A stretch of DNA of 64,000 nt from Bacteroides timonensis (GCF_000513195.1 NZ_CBVI010000001.1:124001-188000), one strand, 5' to 3'; counted from the first letter of the stretch, positions 38,342 to 46,676 are shown. Numbers and translations are program-made. Notes: generated from the letters alone by a model not told the origin.

Positions 38342-38789
38342 AATACTTGCCGCCCTGGAAGCCCACCCGGCTTTCAGGGCGGCACATATCGTCCTGCTCT
38401 ATTATTCACTGAAGGACGAAGTCGATACGCATGAATTTGTCCGGAAGTGGAGCCGTGAAAAGCGGATATTGCTTCCGGTTGTCGTAGGTGACGATCTGGA
38501 ATTGCGTGTCTATACCGGTCCCGAAGATCTGGCAACAGGAAGTTATGGTATTGAAGAACCTACCGGAGAACTCTTCACCGACTATGCAGCTATCGACTTT
38601 GTCGCCGTTCCCGGCGTAGCTTTCGATAATGCAGGTAACCGTCTGGGTAGAGGCAAAGGTTATTATGACCGATTGCTCCCCCGCCTCACGGCTTTCAAAG
38701 CCGGCATCTGTTTTCCTTTTCAATTAGTGGAAGAAGTGCCTGCGGAGCCATTCGACATCCGCATGGATACGATTATAACAATTCAATGA
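38250..38789 (+). CDS. 5-formyltetrahydrofolate cyclo-ligase
   Basis: 179 residues. ATP-dependent conversion of 5-formyl-THF to 5,10-methenyl-THF. The start MKERKKELRKRMALLKT matches the family's usual N-terminal helix, so I keep it although it overlaps the S41 gene by 92 bases. Motifs: LYYSLKDEVDTHEFV, VPGVAFDNAGNRLGRGKGYYDRLLP (nucleotide and substrate loop), and C-terminal PFDIRMDTIITIQ. Ends with an ATGA overlap into the PHP gene. Confidence 0.93.
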   Translation: MKERKKELRKRMALLKTRHGLTTTHQSQSAEILAALEAHPAFRAAHIVLLYYSLKDEVDTHEFVRKWSREKRILLPVVVGDDLELRVYTGPEDLATGSYGIEEPTGELFTDYAAIDFVAVPGVAFDNAGNRLGRGKGYYDRLLPRLTAFKAGICFPFQLVEEVPAEPFDIRMDTIITIQ

Positions 38790-39577
38790 AAACAAATTAT
38801 CACACTCATACTACCCGTTGCATGCACGCTACGGGTAGCGACGAAGACTACGTGCTCAGCGCCATCAAAGGCGGCTATCAGGAACTGGGATTTTCAGACC
38901 ACACTCCGTGGAAGTATCACACCGATTATGTGGCTGACATGCGTATGCTCCCCGAAGAATTACCCGGATACGTAGAAAGTCTGCGCTCGCTCCGCGAGAA
39001 ATACCGGGATCAGATCAGTATCAAAATCGGATTGGAATGCGAGTATTTTCCCGCTTATATTCATTGGCTGAAAGAAAAAATCAAAGAGTATCAACTGGAT
39101 TATATCCTGTTCGGCAATCACCATTACCATACAGATGAGAAGTTCCCTTACTTCGGGCATCATACCGAGAACCTCGATATGATGGAACTCTATGAAGAGA
39201 GTGCCATCGAGGGAATGGAGAGTGGTTTATTCTGCTGTCTGGCTCACCCGGATTTATTCATGCGCTCATATCCTCAGTTCGACCGTCATTGTAAGTTAAT
39301 CAGCCGCCATATCTGCCGCACAGCCGCACGCCTTCATATTCCGCTGGAATATAATATCGGTTATGTAGCTTATAATGAGGCGCACAATTTGCAGACTTAT
39401 CCCTGCCCGGACTTCTGGCACATTGCCGCCAATGAAGGTTGTACTGCCATCATCGGGCTGGATGCGCATAACAATAAAGACTTGGAAACGCCTGTTTATT
39501 ACAATCGTGCCATAGAAGAATTGAAAGCATTGAAGATACAGAGAGTGGATAGTTTATCACTGATAACTAACCACTAA
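38786..39577 (+). CDS. PHP-domain histidinol-phosphatase family protein
   Basis: 263 residues. PHP metal-site motifs: NYHTHTTRCMHATG, GFSDHTP, GLECEYFP, GNHHY, LAHPDLF, and the final IGLDAHNN. Such proteins hydrolyse histidinol phosphate or a related phosphomonoester in the cytoplasm. There are no other his genes nearby, so the substrate is open. It is translationally coupled to the gene before it and converges with the DUF721 gene 3 bases away. Confidence 0.85.
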   Translation: MKTNYHTHTTRCMHATGSDEDYVLSAIKGGYQELGFSDHTPWKYHTDYVADMRMLPEELPGYVESLRSLREKYRDQISIKIGLECEYFPAYIHWLKEKIKEYQLDYILFGNHHYHTDEKFPYFGHHTENLDMMELYEESAIEGMESGLFCCLAHPDLFMRSYPQFDRHCKLISRHICRTAARLHIPLEYNIGYVAYNEAHNLQTYPCPDFWHIAANEGCTAIIGLDAHNNKDLETPVYYNRAIEELKALKIQRVDSLSLITNH

Positions 39578-39580
39578 TCC

Positions 39581-39871
39581 CTATCTGAATATGATATTCG
39601 TGATTACCTGCGCACCTACATGACGGTTCAGGTTACGTACCAGCAAGTCACGCCCCATCATCAGCTCCTGGCGCAGAGCGGCAGAGGTCAGATGAACATA
39701 TAAAATCTGATTGCGGATATAGAGTTCGCGGGTATAAGAGGCAATAGTGGGGCCAAGAATTTCCGCCCATGAGTTGATGAGCCGCTGCTCATTGAGTGGC
39801 GACTCCAGACTCTCCTGCCGAAGGAAAGTACGTATCAGTTTACCTATTTGTTCGGCATCGTTACGCTTCAT
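39581..39871 (-). CDS. DUF721 (DciA-like) protein
   Basis: 96 residues, the typical Bacteroidetes DUF721 size: LIRTFLRQESLESPLNEQRLINSWAEILGPTIASYTRELYIRNQILYVHLTSAALRQEL. DUF721 proteins are related to DciA, a replicative-helicase partner. It overlaps the recF stop by 4 bases (ATGA), a very common pairing, which supports a replication or repair context. Confidence 0.9.
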   Translation of the reverse strand: MKRNDAEQIGKLIRTFLRQESLESPLNEQRLINSWAEILGPTIASYTRELYIRNQILYVHLTSAALRQELMMGRDLLVRNLNRHVGAQVITNIIFR

Positions 39872-40980
39872 GCTTCATCCTCCTCCCGTTCTGTTATGAC
39901 TCCTTGATCTACCTGGAACATTTTGTAATCGCTGCCTACCTTATGAAGAATGCGATCCAGATGTTCCCGGTTCGTGTCTGTTATGAATATCTGCCCAAAG
40001 TTATCACCGGCTACCAACTTGATGATCTGCTCTACGCGGGAGGCATCCAGTTTATCGAAGATATCATCCAGCAGAAGCAAAGGCACTGTGGTGCCGGTCC
40101 TTTTCAGGAAATCAAACTGAGCCAATTTCAGGGCAACAAGATAGGTTTTGTTTTGCCCCTGCGAACCTTCCCGCTTGATAGGAAAATCACCCAGAAGCAT
40201 ATTCAGTTCATCTTTGTGAATGCCATGCAGAGAGTATCCCATAATCTGGTCACGCACACGACTTGCTTTTATTACATCTAACAGGGATGCGTCACGGGCA
40301 TGCGAATCATAAGTCAGCCCTACCTGCTCCTTATCTTGTGAGATAAAAGAATAAAATGACTGGAAAATAGGAATGAATTCACTGATAAAAGCCTCCCGCT
40401 TGCGGAAAACAATCTCACCGGCCTGTGCCATCATCTCTTCCCAAATGAGAAACAACTCTTCTTCTACCGGGACTTCACTTTTCAACAACGTATTTCGTTG
40501 AGCCAACGCTTTATTATAGCGTATCAGAGCTTCCAGATACTCTTTATCATACTGCGAAATTACGACATCCATAAAGCGCCGACGCTCGTCACTGCCTCCG
40601 GCAATCAATTCTGAGTCGGCAGGAGAAACCATGACCAGAGGCAAGAATCCGATATGATCGGACAAGCGGGTATATTCCTTTTTATTCCGCTTGAATTGTT
40701 TCTTTTGCCTGCGCTTCATACCGCAATAGATCTCTTCCGGCGTACCGTCGGGAGCTTCATAGAAACCTTGAATGACAAAGAATTCCTGATCATGGCGGAT
40801 GTTTTGCGAGTCGATAGGATTGCCCGAACTCTTACAAAACGAAAGGAAATAAATGGCATCGAGCAAATTCGTTTTCCCCATGCCGTTCTGTCCGAAAAAA
40901 CAGTTCAACTTGGGTGAGAATGAGAGCTCAACTTGTTCCAGATTCTTATAATTAAGTATGGATATACGTTTCAGTATCAT
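39868..40980 (-). CDS. recF: DNA replication/repair protein RecF
   Basis: 370 residues. SMC-like ATPase that helps load RecA at gaps. Walker A in FGQNGMGKTNLLDAIYFLSF, the signature-like region FLPLVMVSPADSELIAGGSDERRRFMD near residue 120, and Walker B LLLLDDIFDKLDASR near residue 300, with QIFITDTN following. N-terminal MILKRISILNYKNLEQVEL is the family start. A promoter (TATCTTTG on the minus strand, 41003-41010) lies 23 bases upstream. Confidence 0.97.
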   Translation of the reverse strand: MILKRISILNYKNLEQVELSFSPKLNCFFGQNGMGKTNLLDAIYFLSFCKSSGNPIDSQNIRHDQEFFVIQGFYEAPDGTPEEIYCGMKRRQKKQFKRNKKEYTRLSDHIGFLPLVMVSPADSELIAGGSDERRRFMDVVISQYDKEYLEALIRYNKALAQRNTLLKSEVPVEEELFLIWEEMMAQAGEIVFRKREAFISEFIPIFQSFYSFISQDKEQVGLTYDSHARDASLLDVIKASRVRDQIMGYSLHGIHKDELNMLLGDFPIKREGSQGQNKTYLVALKLAQFDFLKRTGTTVPLLLLDDIFDKLDASRVEQIIKLVAGDNFGQIFITDTNREHLDRILHKVGSDYKMFQVDQGVITEREEDEA

Positions 40981-41002
40981 ATTACAGCAGTAAATTCAGT
41001 TA

Positions 41003-41010
41003 CAAAGATA
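41003..41010 (-). promoter_or_regulatory. recF-DUF721 promoter
   Basis: Reads TATCTTTG on the minus strand, short leader of about 15-20 nt before the recF ATG. Confidence 0.65.
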
Positions 41011-41222
41011 ATGCAAAATCTCGATTTAGTGAGCGAAAAGAGAATTCATTCTTTTTTCCGAATGTGAGAGATTTATCTAAACCGAATGCAGTACAAAATA
41101 AACATGCTTATTTTTAATGCGGAGGTGAAGCTTAGCTTATCAAAAAGTAGGAAGAATTTCGGGTTTTCAAGTGTAAAAGAAAAAAAGATGCCGCTAAATT
41201 TCGTTGATACCTATAAAAAAGT

Positions 41223-41230
41223 TACTTTTG
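41223..41230 (+). promoter_or_regulatory. Promoter of the TPR protein gene
   Basis: TACTTTTG, 47 bases before the ATG at 41278. The rest of the 297-bp gap between the divergent genes is AT-rich without other recognisable sites. Confidence 0.65.
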
Positions 41231-41277
41231 CGGGTCGAAATGGCTAAATAAGAATAATAACAAAAAGAATATATAAA

Positions 41278-41961
41278 ATGGCAGAACAAAAGAAAGCTAA
41301 CGAAGCCCTGAATGTGGAAGAAGCATTGTCACAATCGGAGGCATTTCTCATTAAAAACAAAAAAGCAATTATCGGCGCTGTAGTAGCAGTAATCATCATC
41401 GTAGCCGGTATAGTAATGTACAAGAACCTTTATGCTGAACCGCGGGAAGAAAAGGCACAGGCTGCATTGTTCAAAGGACAGGAATACTTTGAGGCCGACC
41501 TTTACGAACAGGCATTGAATGGCGACAGTATCGGATTCGTAGGTTTCGCTAAAATTGCTGACGAATACAGTGGAACCAAAGCTGCCAACCTGGCAAAAGC
41601 ATATATGGGTATCTGCTACGCTCACCTGGGACAATACGAAGCTGCTGTGAAAGCACTGGATAGCTTCAGCGGAAAAGACCAGATGATAGCTCCTGCAATG
41701 AAAGGTGCAATGGGTAACTGCTACGCACAATTAGGCCAGCTAGACAAAGCTGCTTCTATGTTGCTGAGCGCTGCTGACGAAGCTGATAACAATTCACTCA
41801 GTCCTATCTACTTGCAACAAGCCGGAGAAATCCTCGTTAAGCAAGGCAAGTATGACGACGCTATCAAAGCATATACCAAGATTAAGGACAAATATTTCCG
41901 TTCTTACCAGTCAATGGATATCGATAAGTACATCGAGCAAGCCAAACTGCTGAAGAAGTAA
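41278..41961 (+). CDS. TPR-containing inner-membrane protein
   Basis: 227 residues. Cytoplasmic N-terminus (about 1-33), one membrane helix (about 34-53, AIIGAVVAVIIIVAGIVMY), then about four tetratricopeptide-like helix pairs (AKAYMGICYAHLGQYEAAVKALD, AMKGAMGNCYAQLGQLDKAASMLL, YLQQAGEILVKQGKYDDAIKAYTKI). This layout resembles YfgM/ancillary proteins of the secretion or outer-membrane assembly path, but the role is unproven. It commonly precedes ribH in Bacteroides. Confidence 0.85.
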   Translation: MAEQKKANEALNVEEALSQSEAFLIKNKKAIIGAVVAVIIIVAGIVMYKNLYAEPREEKAQAALFKGQEYFEADLYEQALNGDSIGFVGFAKIADEYSGTKAANLAKAYMGICYAHLGQYEAAVKALDSFSGKDQMIAPAMKGAMGNCYAQLGQLDKAASMLLSAADEADNNSLSPIYLQQAGEILVKQGKYDDAIKAYTKIKDKYFRSYQSMDIDKYIEQAKLLKK

Positions 41962-41991
41962 TATACCTTATTATATAGTATATCAGACACG

Positions 41992-42062
41992 GGTTACACA
42001 GATTTTACACGGATAAAAAAGAAACAACCGTGAAATCCGTGTAATCCGTTTCTTTTTTATCC
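41992..42062. repeat. Short-period inverted repeat between the TPR gene and ribH
   Basis: Perfect 15-bp inverted repeat GGATAAAAAAGAAAC (42011-42025) and GTTTCTTTTTTATCC (42048-42062). The outer part has TTACACAGATT and TTACACGGATA repeated at an 11-base step, and the loop holds CCGTGAAAT and CCGTGTAAT at a 9-base step. The stem plus T tract may also terminate the TPR transcript. Confidence 0.7.
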
Positions 42063-42097
42063 CCCTTTTATTTTTAATTATTAATTTTAGAATAACT

Positions 42098-42592
42098 ATG
42101 GCAACAGCTTATCATAACCTTTCAGACTACGACTTCAACTCTGTTCCTGATGCTAAAGAAATGAAGTTCGGCATTGTTGTTTCTGAGTGGAACTTCAATA
42201 TCACCGGAAAACTTTTAGAGGGCGCAATAAATACTTTAAAAAAACATGGTGCCAGAGACGAAAACATTTTGGTGAAAACAGTTCCGGGTAGCTTTGAATT
42301 AATTTTTGGAGCCAACCAATTCATTGAATATAGTAATGTGGATGCAGTTATTGCAATTGGTTGCGTAGTTAGAGGAGATACTCCACATTTTGACTATGTT
42401 TGTATGGGAAGCACCAACGGAATTGCTCAACTGAACGCAACTGGCAACGTACCAGTTATTTACGGATTAATTACCACCAATACAATGGAGCAAGCCGAGG
42501 ACCGCGCCGGTGGCAAACTGGGTAACAAAGGTGACGAATGTGCAATTACTGCAATAAAAATGATCGATTTTGCTTGGAGTTTACAAAAATAG
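42098..42592 (+). CDS. ribH: 6,7-dimethyl-8-ribityllumazine synthase
   Basis: 164 residues. Penultimate step of riboflavin synthesis. Motifs: [54 protein letters not shown] with the catalytic His, [29 protein letters not shown]. Full length. The gene has fewer GC-rich codons than its neighbours, but no reason to suspect transfer. No other rib genes are nearby. Confidence 0.98.
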   Translation: MATAYHNLSDYDFNSVPDAKEMKFGIVVSEWNFNITGKLLEGAINTLKKHGARDENILVKTVPGSFELIFGANQFIEYSNVDAVIAIGCVVRGDTPHFDYVCMGSTNGIAQLNATGNVPVIYGLITTNTMEQAEDRAGGKLGNKGDECAITAIKMIDFAWSLQK

Positions 42593-42595
42593 TCG

Positions 42596-42603
42596 TATCT
42601 TTG
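42596..42603 (+). promoter_or_regulatory. Promoter of the tRNA pair
   Basis: TATCTTTG directly after the ribH stop codon, about 63 bases before the tRNA-Tyr acceptor stem. Confidence 0.7.
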
Positions 42604-42665
42604 CACCGCAATTGAGAAACAAAGCTACTCAATGAGAGAATTGAGATAGATTTCAAAGTGCAAAA

Positions 42666-42748
42666 GGGCAAATACCAGAGTGGCCAAATGGGGCAGACTG
42701 TAAATCTGCTGTCTTTCGACTTCGGTGGTTCGAATCCATCTTTGCCCA
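42666..42748 (+). tRNA. tRNA-Tyr (GTA anticodon)
   Basis: Acceptor stem GGGCAAA/TTTGCCC with discriminator A. Anticodon loop CTGTAAA in the stem context GCAGA-CTGTAAA-TCTGC, a long variable arm as expected for tRNA-Tyr, and T arm GGTTCGAATCC. CCA is not fully encoded. Confidence 0.95.
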
Positions 42749-42756
42749 CAAAAATT

Positions 42757-42829
42757 GCGGAAGTAGCTCAGTTGATAGAGCATTAGCCTTCCAAGCTGAG
42801 GGTCGCGGGTTTGAGCCCCGTCTTCCGCT
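42757..42829 (+). tRNA. tRNA-Gly (TCC anticodon)
   Basis: Acceptor stem GCGGAAG/CTTCCGC, discriminator T, D arm GCTCAGTTGATAGAGC, anticodon loop CTTCCAA, T arm GGGTTTGAGCCCC. It is 8 bases after tRNA-Tyr, same transcript. Confidence 0.96.
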
Positions 42830-42832
42830 CTT

Positions 42833-42884
42833 AGAGAGAATCTTGATAGTCAAATAATTAGCTATCAGGATTTCTCTTTTTTTA
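42833..42884 (+). terminator. Terminator of the tRNA operon
   Basis: AGAGA-ATC-TTGATAG pairs with CTATCAG-GAT-TTCTCT and is followed by a run of eight T. Confidence 0.85.
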
Positions 42885-42933
42885 TAGTCCATAAAAAAAC
42901 AAATATGCAAACCGGAAATAATTAGCGAAACAC

Positions 42934-42964
42934 TTGACATCACCTTCTCAATATCGTATCTTTG
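42934..42964 (+). promoter_or_regulatory. Orphan promoter upstream of a candidate small RNA
   Basis: TTGACA (42934-42939) and TATCTTTG (42957-42964), 20 bases from TTG to the -7 box, a near-ideal Bacteroidales promoter. No open reading frame of note follows; a terminator comes about 90 bases later. Confidence 0.7.
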
Positions 42965-42970
42965 TAACAT

Positions 42971-43059
42971 CCTTTTATAGATAATCTTTATTCAACTTTG
43001 CATTAAACTACATTTCATGGCATATAGGAACGGAGAAGCAACTGCTTCCCCGTTTTTTT
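42971..43059 (+). ncRNA. Candidate small RNA (about 90 nt)
   Basis: A strong promoter at 42934-42964 is followed by a rho-independent terminator: AACGG-A-GAAGC (43029-43039), loop AACT, GCTTC-C-CCGTT (43044-43054) and T7. The stretch between has no good protein: an ATG at 43016 opens 35 codons but reads through the terminator hairpin. This combination is what a free-standing trans-acting or housekeeping small RNA looks like. I cannot name an RNA family with certainty. Confidence 0.5.
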
Positions 43060-43096
43060 ATTCCCTCAACGCAGCAGGCTCCGATAGTTCACAGTT

Positions 43097-43250
43097 ATAT
43101 AAGCGTGGGCTTACACTTATATAAGCGTGAGCCCACACTTGCACAACCGTAATGCCACACTCCGTCGTCTCCAATGCCACACTTCAACAGTTTAAACATG
43201 TGGCATTCAACGGACTAAGATGTGGCATAGAGGAGAATAAAGTGTGGCAT
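43097..43250. repeat. 22-bp-period array B (seven units, orientation switch)
   Basis: Seven units start at 43097, 43119, 43141, 43163, 43185, 43207 and 43229, exactly 22 bases each. Units one and two end CACTT after ATATAAGCGTG; units three and four end in ATGCCACACT; units five to seven end in [AG]TGTGGCAT, the reverse complement of the same motif. The array therefore flips orientation between units four and five (near 43184). The variable parts of the units differ. It lies between the small RNA and the 3' end of the araC-type gene. Confidence 0.85.
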
Positions 43251-43473
43251 TTGCCTCGCTAACCACAGGCAAAAGATATCAGAAATTCACAATCACAAGA
43301 CATTCGAGTCATGACACTCATCTTGGCAGTATTCCCGTTAATAATACATAAATTTGCTATTGACAAAAGGCAACGATTATCTGCCGGAATCAGTAAACAT
43401 TATTTTTAATTTGAAGCAAATCACAATAAAGAATGTTTCATTGTGAACAGAATTATTTCAAAAACATTCCCTA
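43251..43473. other. Intergenic, 3' side of the AraC-type gene
   Basis: AT-rich. GAATGTTT (43431-43438) pairs with AAACATTC (43462-43469) and may act as a weak terminator for the leftward regulator gene. Nothing else recognisable. Confidence 0.4.
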
Positions 43474-44346
43474 TTATTTCATAATATTACTCCTGTACTG
43501 CGTCGGCGTCAGATTAACCAACTGCTTAAACGTGCGATTGAAATGAGTGATCGAATCGAAGCCGCATTCCACAGCTATCTGCGAAATATCCATCTCTCCC
43601 AATGCTAACAATTTACAAGCATATCCCACACGCATTTCCATCACATACTGCAAAAGCGTCTTCCCTATATTCTCCTTAAAGTAACGACAGAAGGCGCTGG
43701 AGTTCATGCTCGCCATTCCGGCTATTTCATTCAATTTGAGGTTACGGGTGTAGTTATTGTTTATAAAGGAAATGATTTTATCAATCCGCTTGTTCCCCAG
43801 CGTAGGAAACTTTTCGTAATAATGCAGACTTGCCAGCGTCCTTCTTTGCGGACTGACTGCCAGCTCCTGCAACAAATCCAGCAACCCACTTATCTGGTGA
43901 AAACCACTTAATGAAAGAAAGCCGGAAAGCAACTCCCCTACTCGGGTTGCATCCTGTTTCGGAAAGATGATACCTCTCTTCGATTCCTCCAACAGCATTT
44001 TTATTTGCTGAAACTGAGGGTAATAATCAAAGGAATACTGCATAAAGTTCTGCTCAAACTGAATGATAGTCCCTTGCACGCGTGAAGTGGCGTTCTCCGA
44101 ACCATAAATATCATTGCTCCGCATGTAATGGGGCAGATTAGTACCGAACAGAATCACATCACCCGCAGAGAACTTCTCAATGCAGTCGCCTACAAAGCAC
44201 AGACCATGACTCTCCTTTACATAAATGATTTCATACTGACTGTGGAAATGCCACGGATAAGTGAAACGATCATAATCGTAATGCCGTGCCTTGATCGGAT
44301 TCGACTCCGATATAGGCAACTTTTCATTTATAATCGGTCGGCGCAT
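43474..44346 (-). CDS. AraC-family regulator with cupin sensor domain
   Basis: 290 residues from the ATG at 44346 (MRRPIINEK). A longer frame starts at 44445 but its first 33 codons contain the promoter (TATCTTTG, minus strand 44373-44380) and look non-coding, so I use the internal start. N-terminal cupin (YDYDRFTYPWHFHSQYEIIYV, GDVILFGTNLPHYM), C-terminal double helix-turn-helix (NYTRNLKLNEIAGMASMNSSAFCRYFKENIG and ISQIAVECGFDSITHFNRTFKQLVNLTPTQYR). Divergent from uxuA and the SDR gene, so it likely controls them in response to a sugar acid. Operator-like repeats lie over its own start. Confidence 0.92.
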   Translation of the reverse strand: MRRPIINEKLPISESNPIKARHYDYDRFTYPWHFHSQYEIIYVKESHGLCFVGDCIEKFSAGDVILFGTNLPHYMRSNDIYGSENATSRVQGTIIQFEQNFMQYSFDYYPQFQQIKMLLEESKRGIIFPKQDATRVGELLSGFLSLSGFHQISGLLDLLQELAVSPQRRTLASLHYYEKFPTLGNKRIDKIISFINNNYTRNLKLNEIAGMASMNSSAFCRYFKENIGKTLLQYVMEMRVGYACKLLALGEMDISQIAVECGFDSITHFNRTFKQLVNLTPTQYRSNIMK

Positions 44347-44438
44347 ATATTCTGCAAAGTTTAATTCACACACAAAGATAAGGAAAGACAATAGAAATGC
44401 TACCGCATACATGCAAAAATCCGCATATATTCTGCAAA
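44342..44438. promoter_or_regulatory. Operator-like direct repeats between araC-type gene and uxuA
   Basis: CGCATATATTCTGCAAA occurs perfectly at 44342-44358 and again at 44422-44438, 80 bases apart, with a related CGCATACATGCAAAA at 44404-44418. One copy overlaps the regulator's start codon, the others lie upstream of the uxuA promoter. The arrangement fits binding sites for the AraC-type protein and autoregulation. Confidence 0.65.
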
Positions 44439-44469
44439 TATCCATTTATCACAGCATTATTTTTGCACG

Positions 44470-44477
44470 TATATTTG
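44470..44477 (+). promoter_or_regulatory. uxuA promoter (-7 element)
   Basis: TATATTTG, 38 bases before the uxuA ATG and about 32 bases after the last operator-like repeat. Confidence 0.7.
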
Positions 44478-44515
44478 CAGTCAAGAATCAGTTAAACTAT
44501 TAATATATAAATGTT

Positions 44516-45688
44516 ATGGAAAAAACCTGGAGATGGTTTGGCAAGAAAGACAAAATCACGCTCGACATGCTGCGGCAAATCGGCGTGGAAGGAATTGTGA
44601 CTGCCTTGCACGATGTACCCAATGGTGAAATATGGACCGAAGAGGCTATCAACGATCTGAAAACCTATATCGAGTCTTACGGCCTGCGCTGGTCTGTAGT
44701 AGAAAGCCTACCTGTTTGCGAGGCGATCAAGTATGCCGGACCGGAACGTGAACAGTTGATAGAAAACTATAAAGTCAGTCTGGCAAACCTGGGCAAGTGC
44801 GGTGTGAAAACCGTATGCTATAACTTTATGCCCGTTATCGACTGGATACGCACGGATTTGCAACATCCCTGGGCAGACGGCACTTCGTCACTCTATTTCG
44901 ACCGTGTTCGCTTCGCTTACTTCGACCTTCGAATCCTCGGACGCGAAGGAGCCGAAAAGGACTACTCCGCCGAAGAACTGGCAAAGGTTGCAGAACTGGA
45001 CAAGACCATCACCGAAGCAGAAAAGGATGATCTCATCGACACGATCATCGTAAAGACGCAAGGTTTCGTCAACGGAAATATCAAAGAAGGAGATAAGAAT
45101 CCGGTGAACATTTTCAAGAAGCTGTTGGCCCTCTATAAAGGTATCGACCGTGATATGCTACGCGAAAACATGTGTTATTTTCTCTCCGCCATCATGCCTG
45201 TCTGCGAAGAATATGGTGTGAATATGTGCGTGCATCCTGATGATCCTCCGTTCCAGGTATTAGGTTTGCCGCGCATTGTCACCAACGAAGCGGACATCGC
45301 CTGGTTCCTGAATGCAGTGGATAACCCGCACAACGGACTGACCTTCTGCGCCGGTTCCCTCAGTGCAGGCGAGCATAACGATACTCGTGAACTGGCAAAG
45401 AAATTCGCTAAACGTACTCACTTTGTCCACCTGCGCAGCACGGCTGCCATGCCCGGAGGCAACTTTATAGAGAGCTCGCACCTGACCGGACGCGGACATC
45501 TGATTGACCTCATCCGCATCTTTGAGAAAGAAAACCCGGGACTGCCTATGCGCGTAGACCACGGGCGGATGATGCTGGGTGACGAAGACAAGGGATATAA
45601 CCCCGGATATTCATTCCACGGCCGTATGCTGGCATTGGCACAGGTAGAAGGAATGATGGCAGTGGTGCAGGATGAAATAAACAATTAA
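44516..45688 (+). CDS. uxuA: Mannonate dehydratase
   Basis: 390 residues, the normal length. Converts D-mannonate to 2-keto-3-deoxygluconate in hexuronate (glucuronate) catabolism. Motifs: MEKTWRWFGKKDKITLDMLRQIGVEGIVTALH start, GLRWSVVESLPV, metal-site block NMCVHPDDPPF, FCAGSLSAGEHND, HLRSTAAMPGGNFIESSHLTGRG and VDHGRMM. Cytoplasmic. The SDR gene starts 25 bases after its stop; together they make the two-step fructuronate-mannonate-KDG route. Confidence 0.97.
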   Translation: MEKTWRWFGKKDKITLDMLRQIGVEGIVTALHDVPNGEIWTEEAINDLKTYIESYGLRWSVVESLPVCEAIKYAGPEREQLIENYKVSLANLGKCGVKTVCYNFMPVIDWIRTDLQHPWADGTSSLYFDRVRFAYFDLRILGREGAEKDYSAEELAKVAELDKTITEAEKDDLIDTIIVKTQGFVNGNIKEGDKNPVNIFKKLLALYKGIDRDMLRENMCYFLSAIMPVCEEYGVNMCVHPDDPPFQVLGLPRIVTNEADIAWFLNAVDNPHNGLTFCAGSLSAGEHNDTRELAKKFAKRTHFVHLRSTAAMPGGNFIESSHLTGRGHLIDLIRIFEKENPGLPMRVDHGRMMLGDEDKGYNPGYSFHGRMLALAQVEGMMAVVQDEINN

Positions 45689-45713
45689 AAACTAATAATT
45701 AAATAAGGAGATT

Positions 45714-46529
45714 ATGAACGAACAATTCAGTATTGCAGGTAAAGTAGCCGTTATCACCGGTGCAGGTGGTGTATTGGGTGGCAGCATTGCCAAATGTTTC
45801 ATGGAGCAAGGCGCCAAAGTAGTAGCCGTTGACATCCGCCAGGAACAACTGGACAAACGTGTAGAAGAACTGAAAGCTTACGGTGAAGATGTGATCGGCA
45901 TCGTAGGTAATGTATTGGACATCGCCAGCCTTGAAAAATTGGCTGATGACATCGTTGCCAAATGGGGACGTATCGACATCCTGCTCAACATTGCCGGTGG
46001 CAATATGCCGGGTGCTACGCTGGCTCCCGACCAGAACTTCTTCGACATGGACGTTACCTGCTGGGAGAAAGTGACTAATCTGAACATGAACGGAACCGTT
46101 TATCCTTCTATGGTATTCAGCAAAGTGATGGCTAAGCAAGGTAAAGGCTGTATCGTAAACGTATCTTCCATGGCTGCTTACAGCGCTATCACCCGCGTTC
46201 CGGGTTACTCGGCAGCTAAGACAGCTGTTGCTAACTTCACTCAGTGGCTGGCAAGCGAACTCGCACTGAAGTATGGAGACGGCATCCGTGTGAATGCTAT
46301 CGCTCCGGGTTTCTTCATCGGCGACCAAAACCGTGCCGTGCTTATCAATCCTGACGGTTCGCTGACAGACCGCAGCAAGAAAGTTTTAGCCAAAACTCCG
46401 ATGAAACGCTTTGGAGATATCAACGAACTGAACGGCGCCGTACAATTTCTGTGCAGCGATGCGGCAAGTTTCGTGACGGGTGCATTGCTGCCGATAGATG
46501 GCGGATTTAGTGCATTCAGCGGAGTATAA
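45714..46529 (+). CDS. SDR oxidoreductase, probable D-mannonate oxidoreductase
   Basis: 271 residues. Short-chain dehydrogenase: nucleotide site TGAGGVLGGSIA, NVLDIASLEKL, NIAGG, catalytic Ser in VNVSSMAAY and Tyr/Lys in YSAAKTA. Also NAIAPGFFIGDQNRAVL and a C-terminal LLPIDGGFSAFSGV. Cotranscription with uxuA suggests that it interconverts fructuronate and mannonate in place of UxuB. That assignment is by context plus general family resemblance; another sugar-acid substrate is possible. A terminator follows. Confidence 0.85.
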   Translation: MNEQFSIAGKVAVITGAGGVLGGSIAKCFMEQGAKVVAVDIRQEQLDKRVEELKAYGEDVIGIVGNVLDIASLEKLADDIVAKWGRIDILLNIAGGNMPGATLAPDQNFFDMDVTCWEKVTNLNMNGTVYPSMVFSKVMAKQGKGCIVNVSSMAAYSAITRVPGYSAAKTAVANFTQWLASELALKYGDGIRVNAIAPGFFIGDQNRAVLINPDGSLTDRSKKVLAKTPMKRFGDINELNGAVQFLCSDAASFVTGALLPIDGGFSAFSGV

Positions 46530-46555
46530 AAAGTTACACCATATTTTTTCCATAC

Positions 46556-46590
46556 AAAAGCTGTTTCAGAATTTTGAGACAGCTTTTGTT
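46556..46590 (+). terminator. Terminator of the uxuA-SDR operon
   Basis: AAAAGCTGT-T-TCA (46556-46568) pairs with TGA-G-ACAGCTTTT (46575-46587), T-rich downstream. Confidence 0.8.
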
Positions 46591-46676
46591 GTTTAATAAA
46601 AGAATGCGAACGTGCACTTAAAATAAATCCATATCCACCGTTTGATATTCAACATTTTCCAGTTACCTTTGTTGAA

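Noticed and set aside
43097..43250. CRISPR array
   Set aside because: Units are 22 bases with no separate spacers, the orientation flips in the middle, and no cas gene is in the window.
44347..44445. N-terminal extension of the AraC-type regulator
   Set aside because: It contains the gene's own promoter (TATCTTTG on the minus strand) and would add a hydrophobic segment to a soluble regulator.
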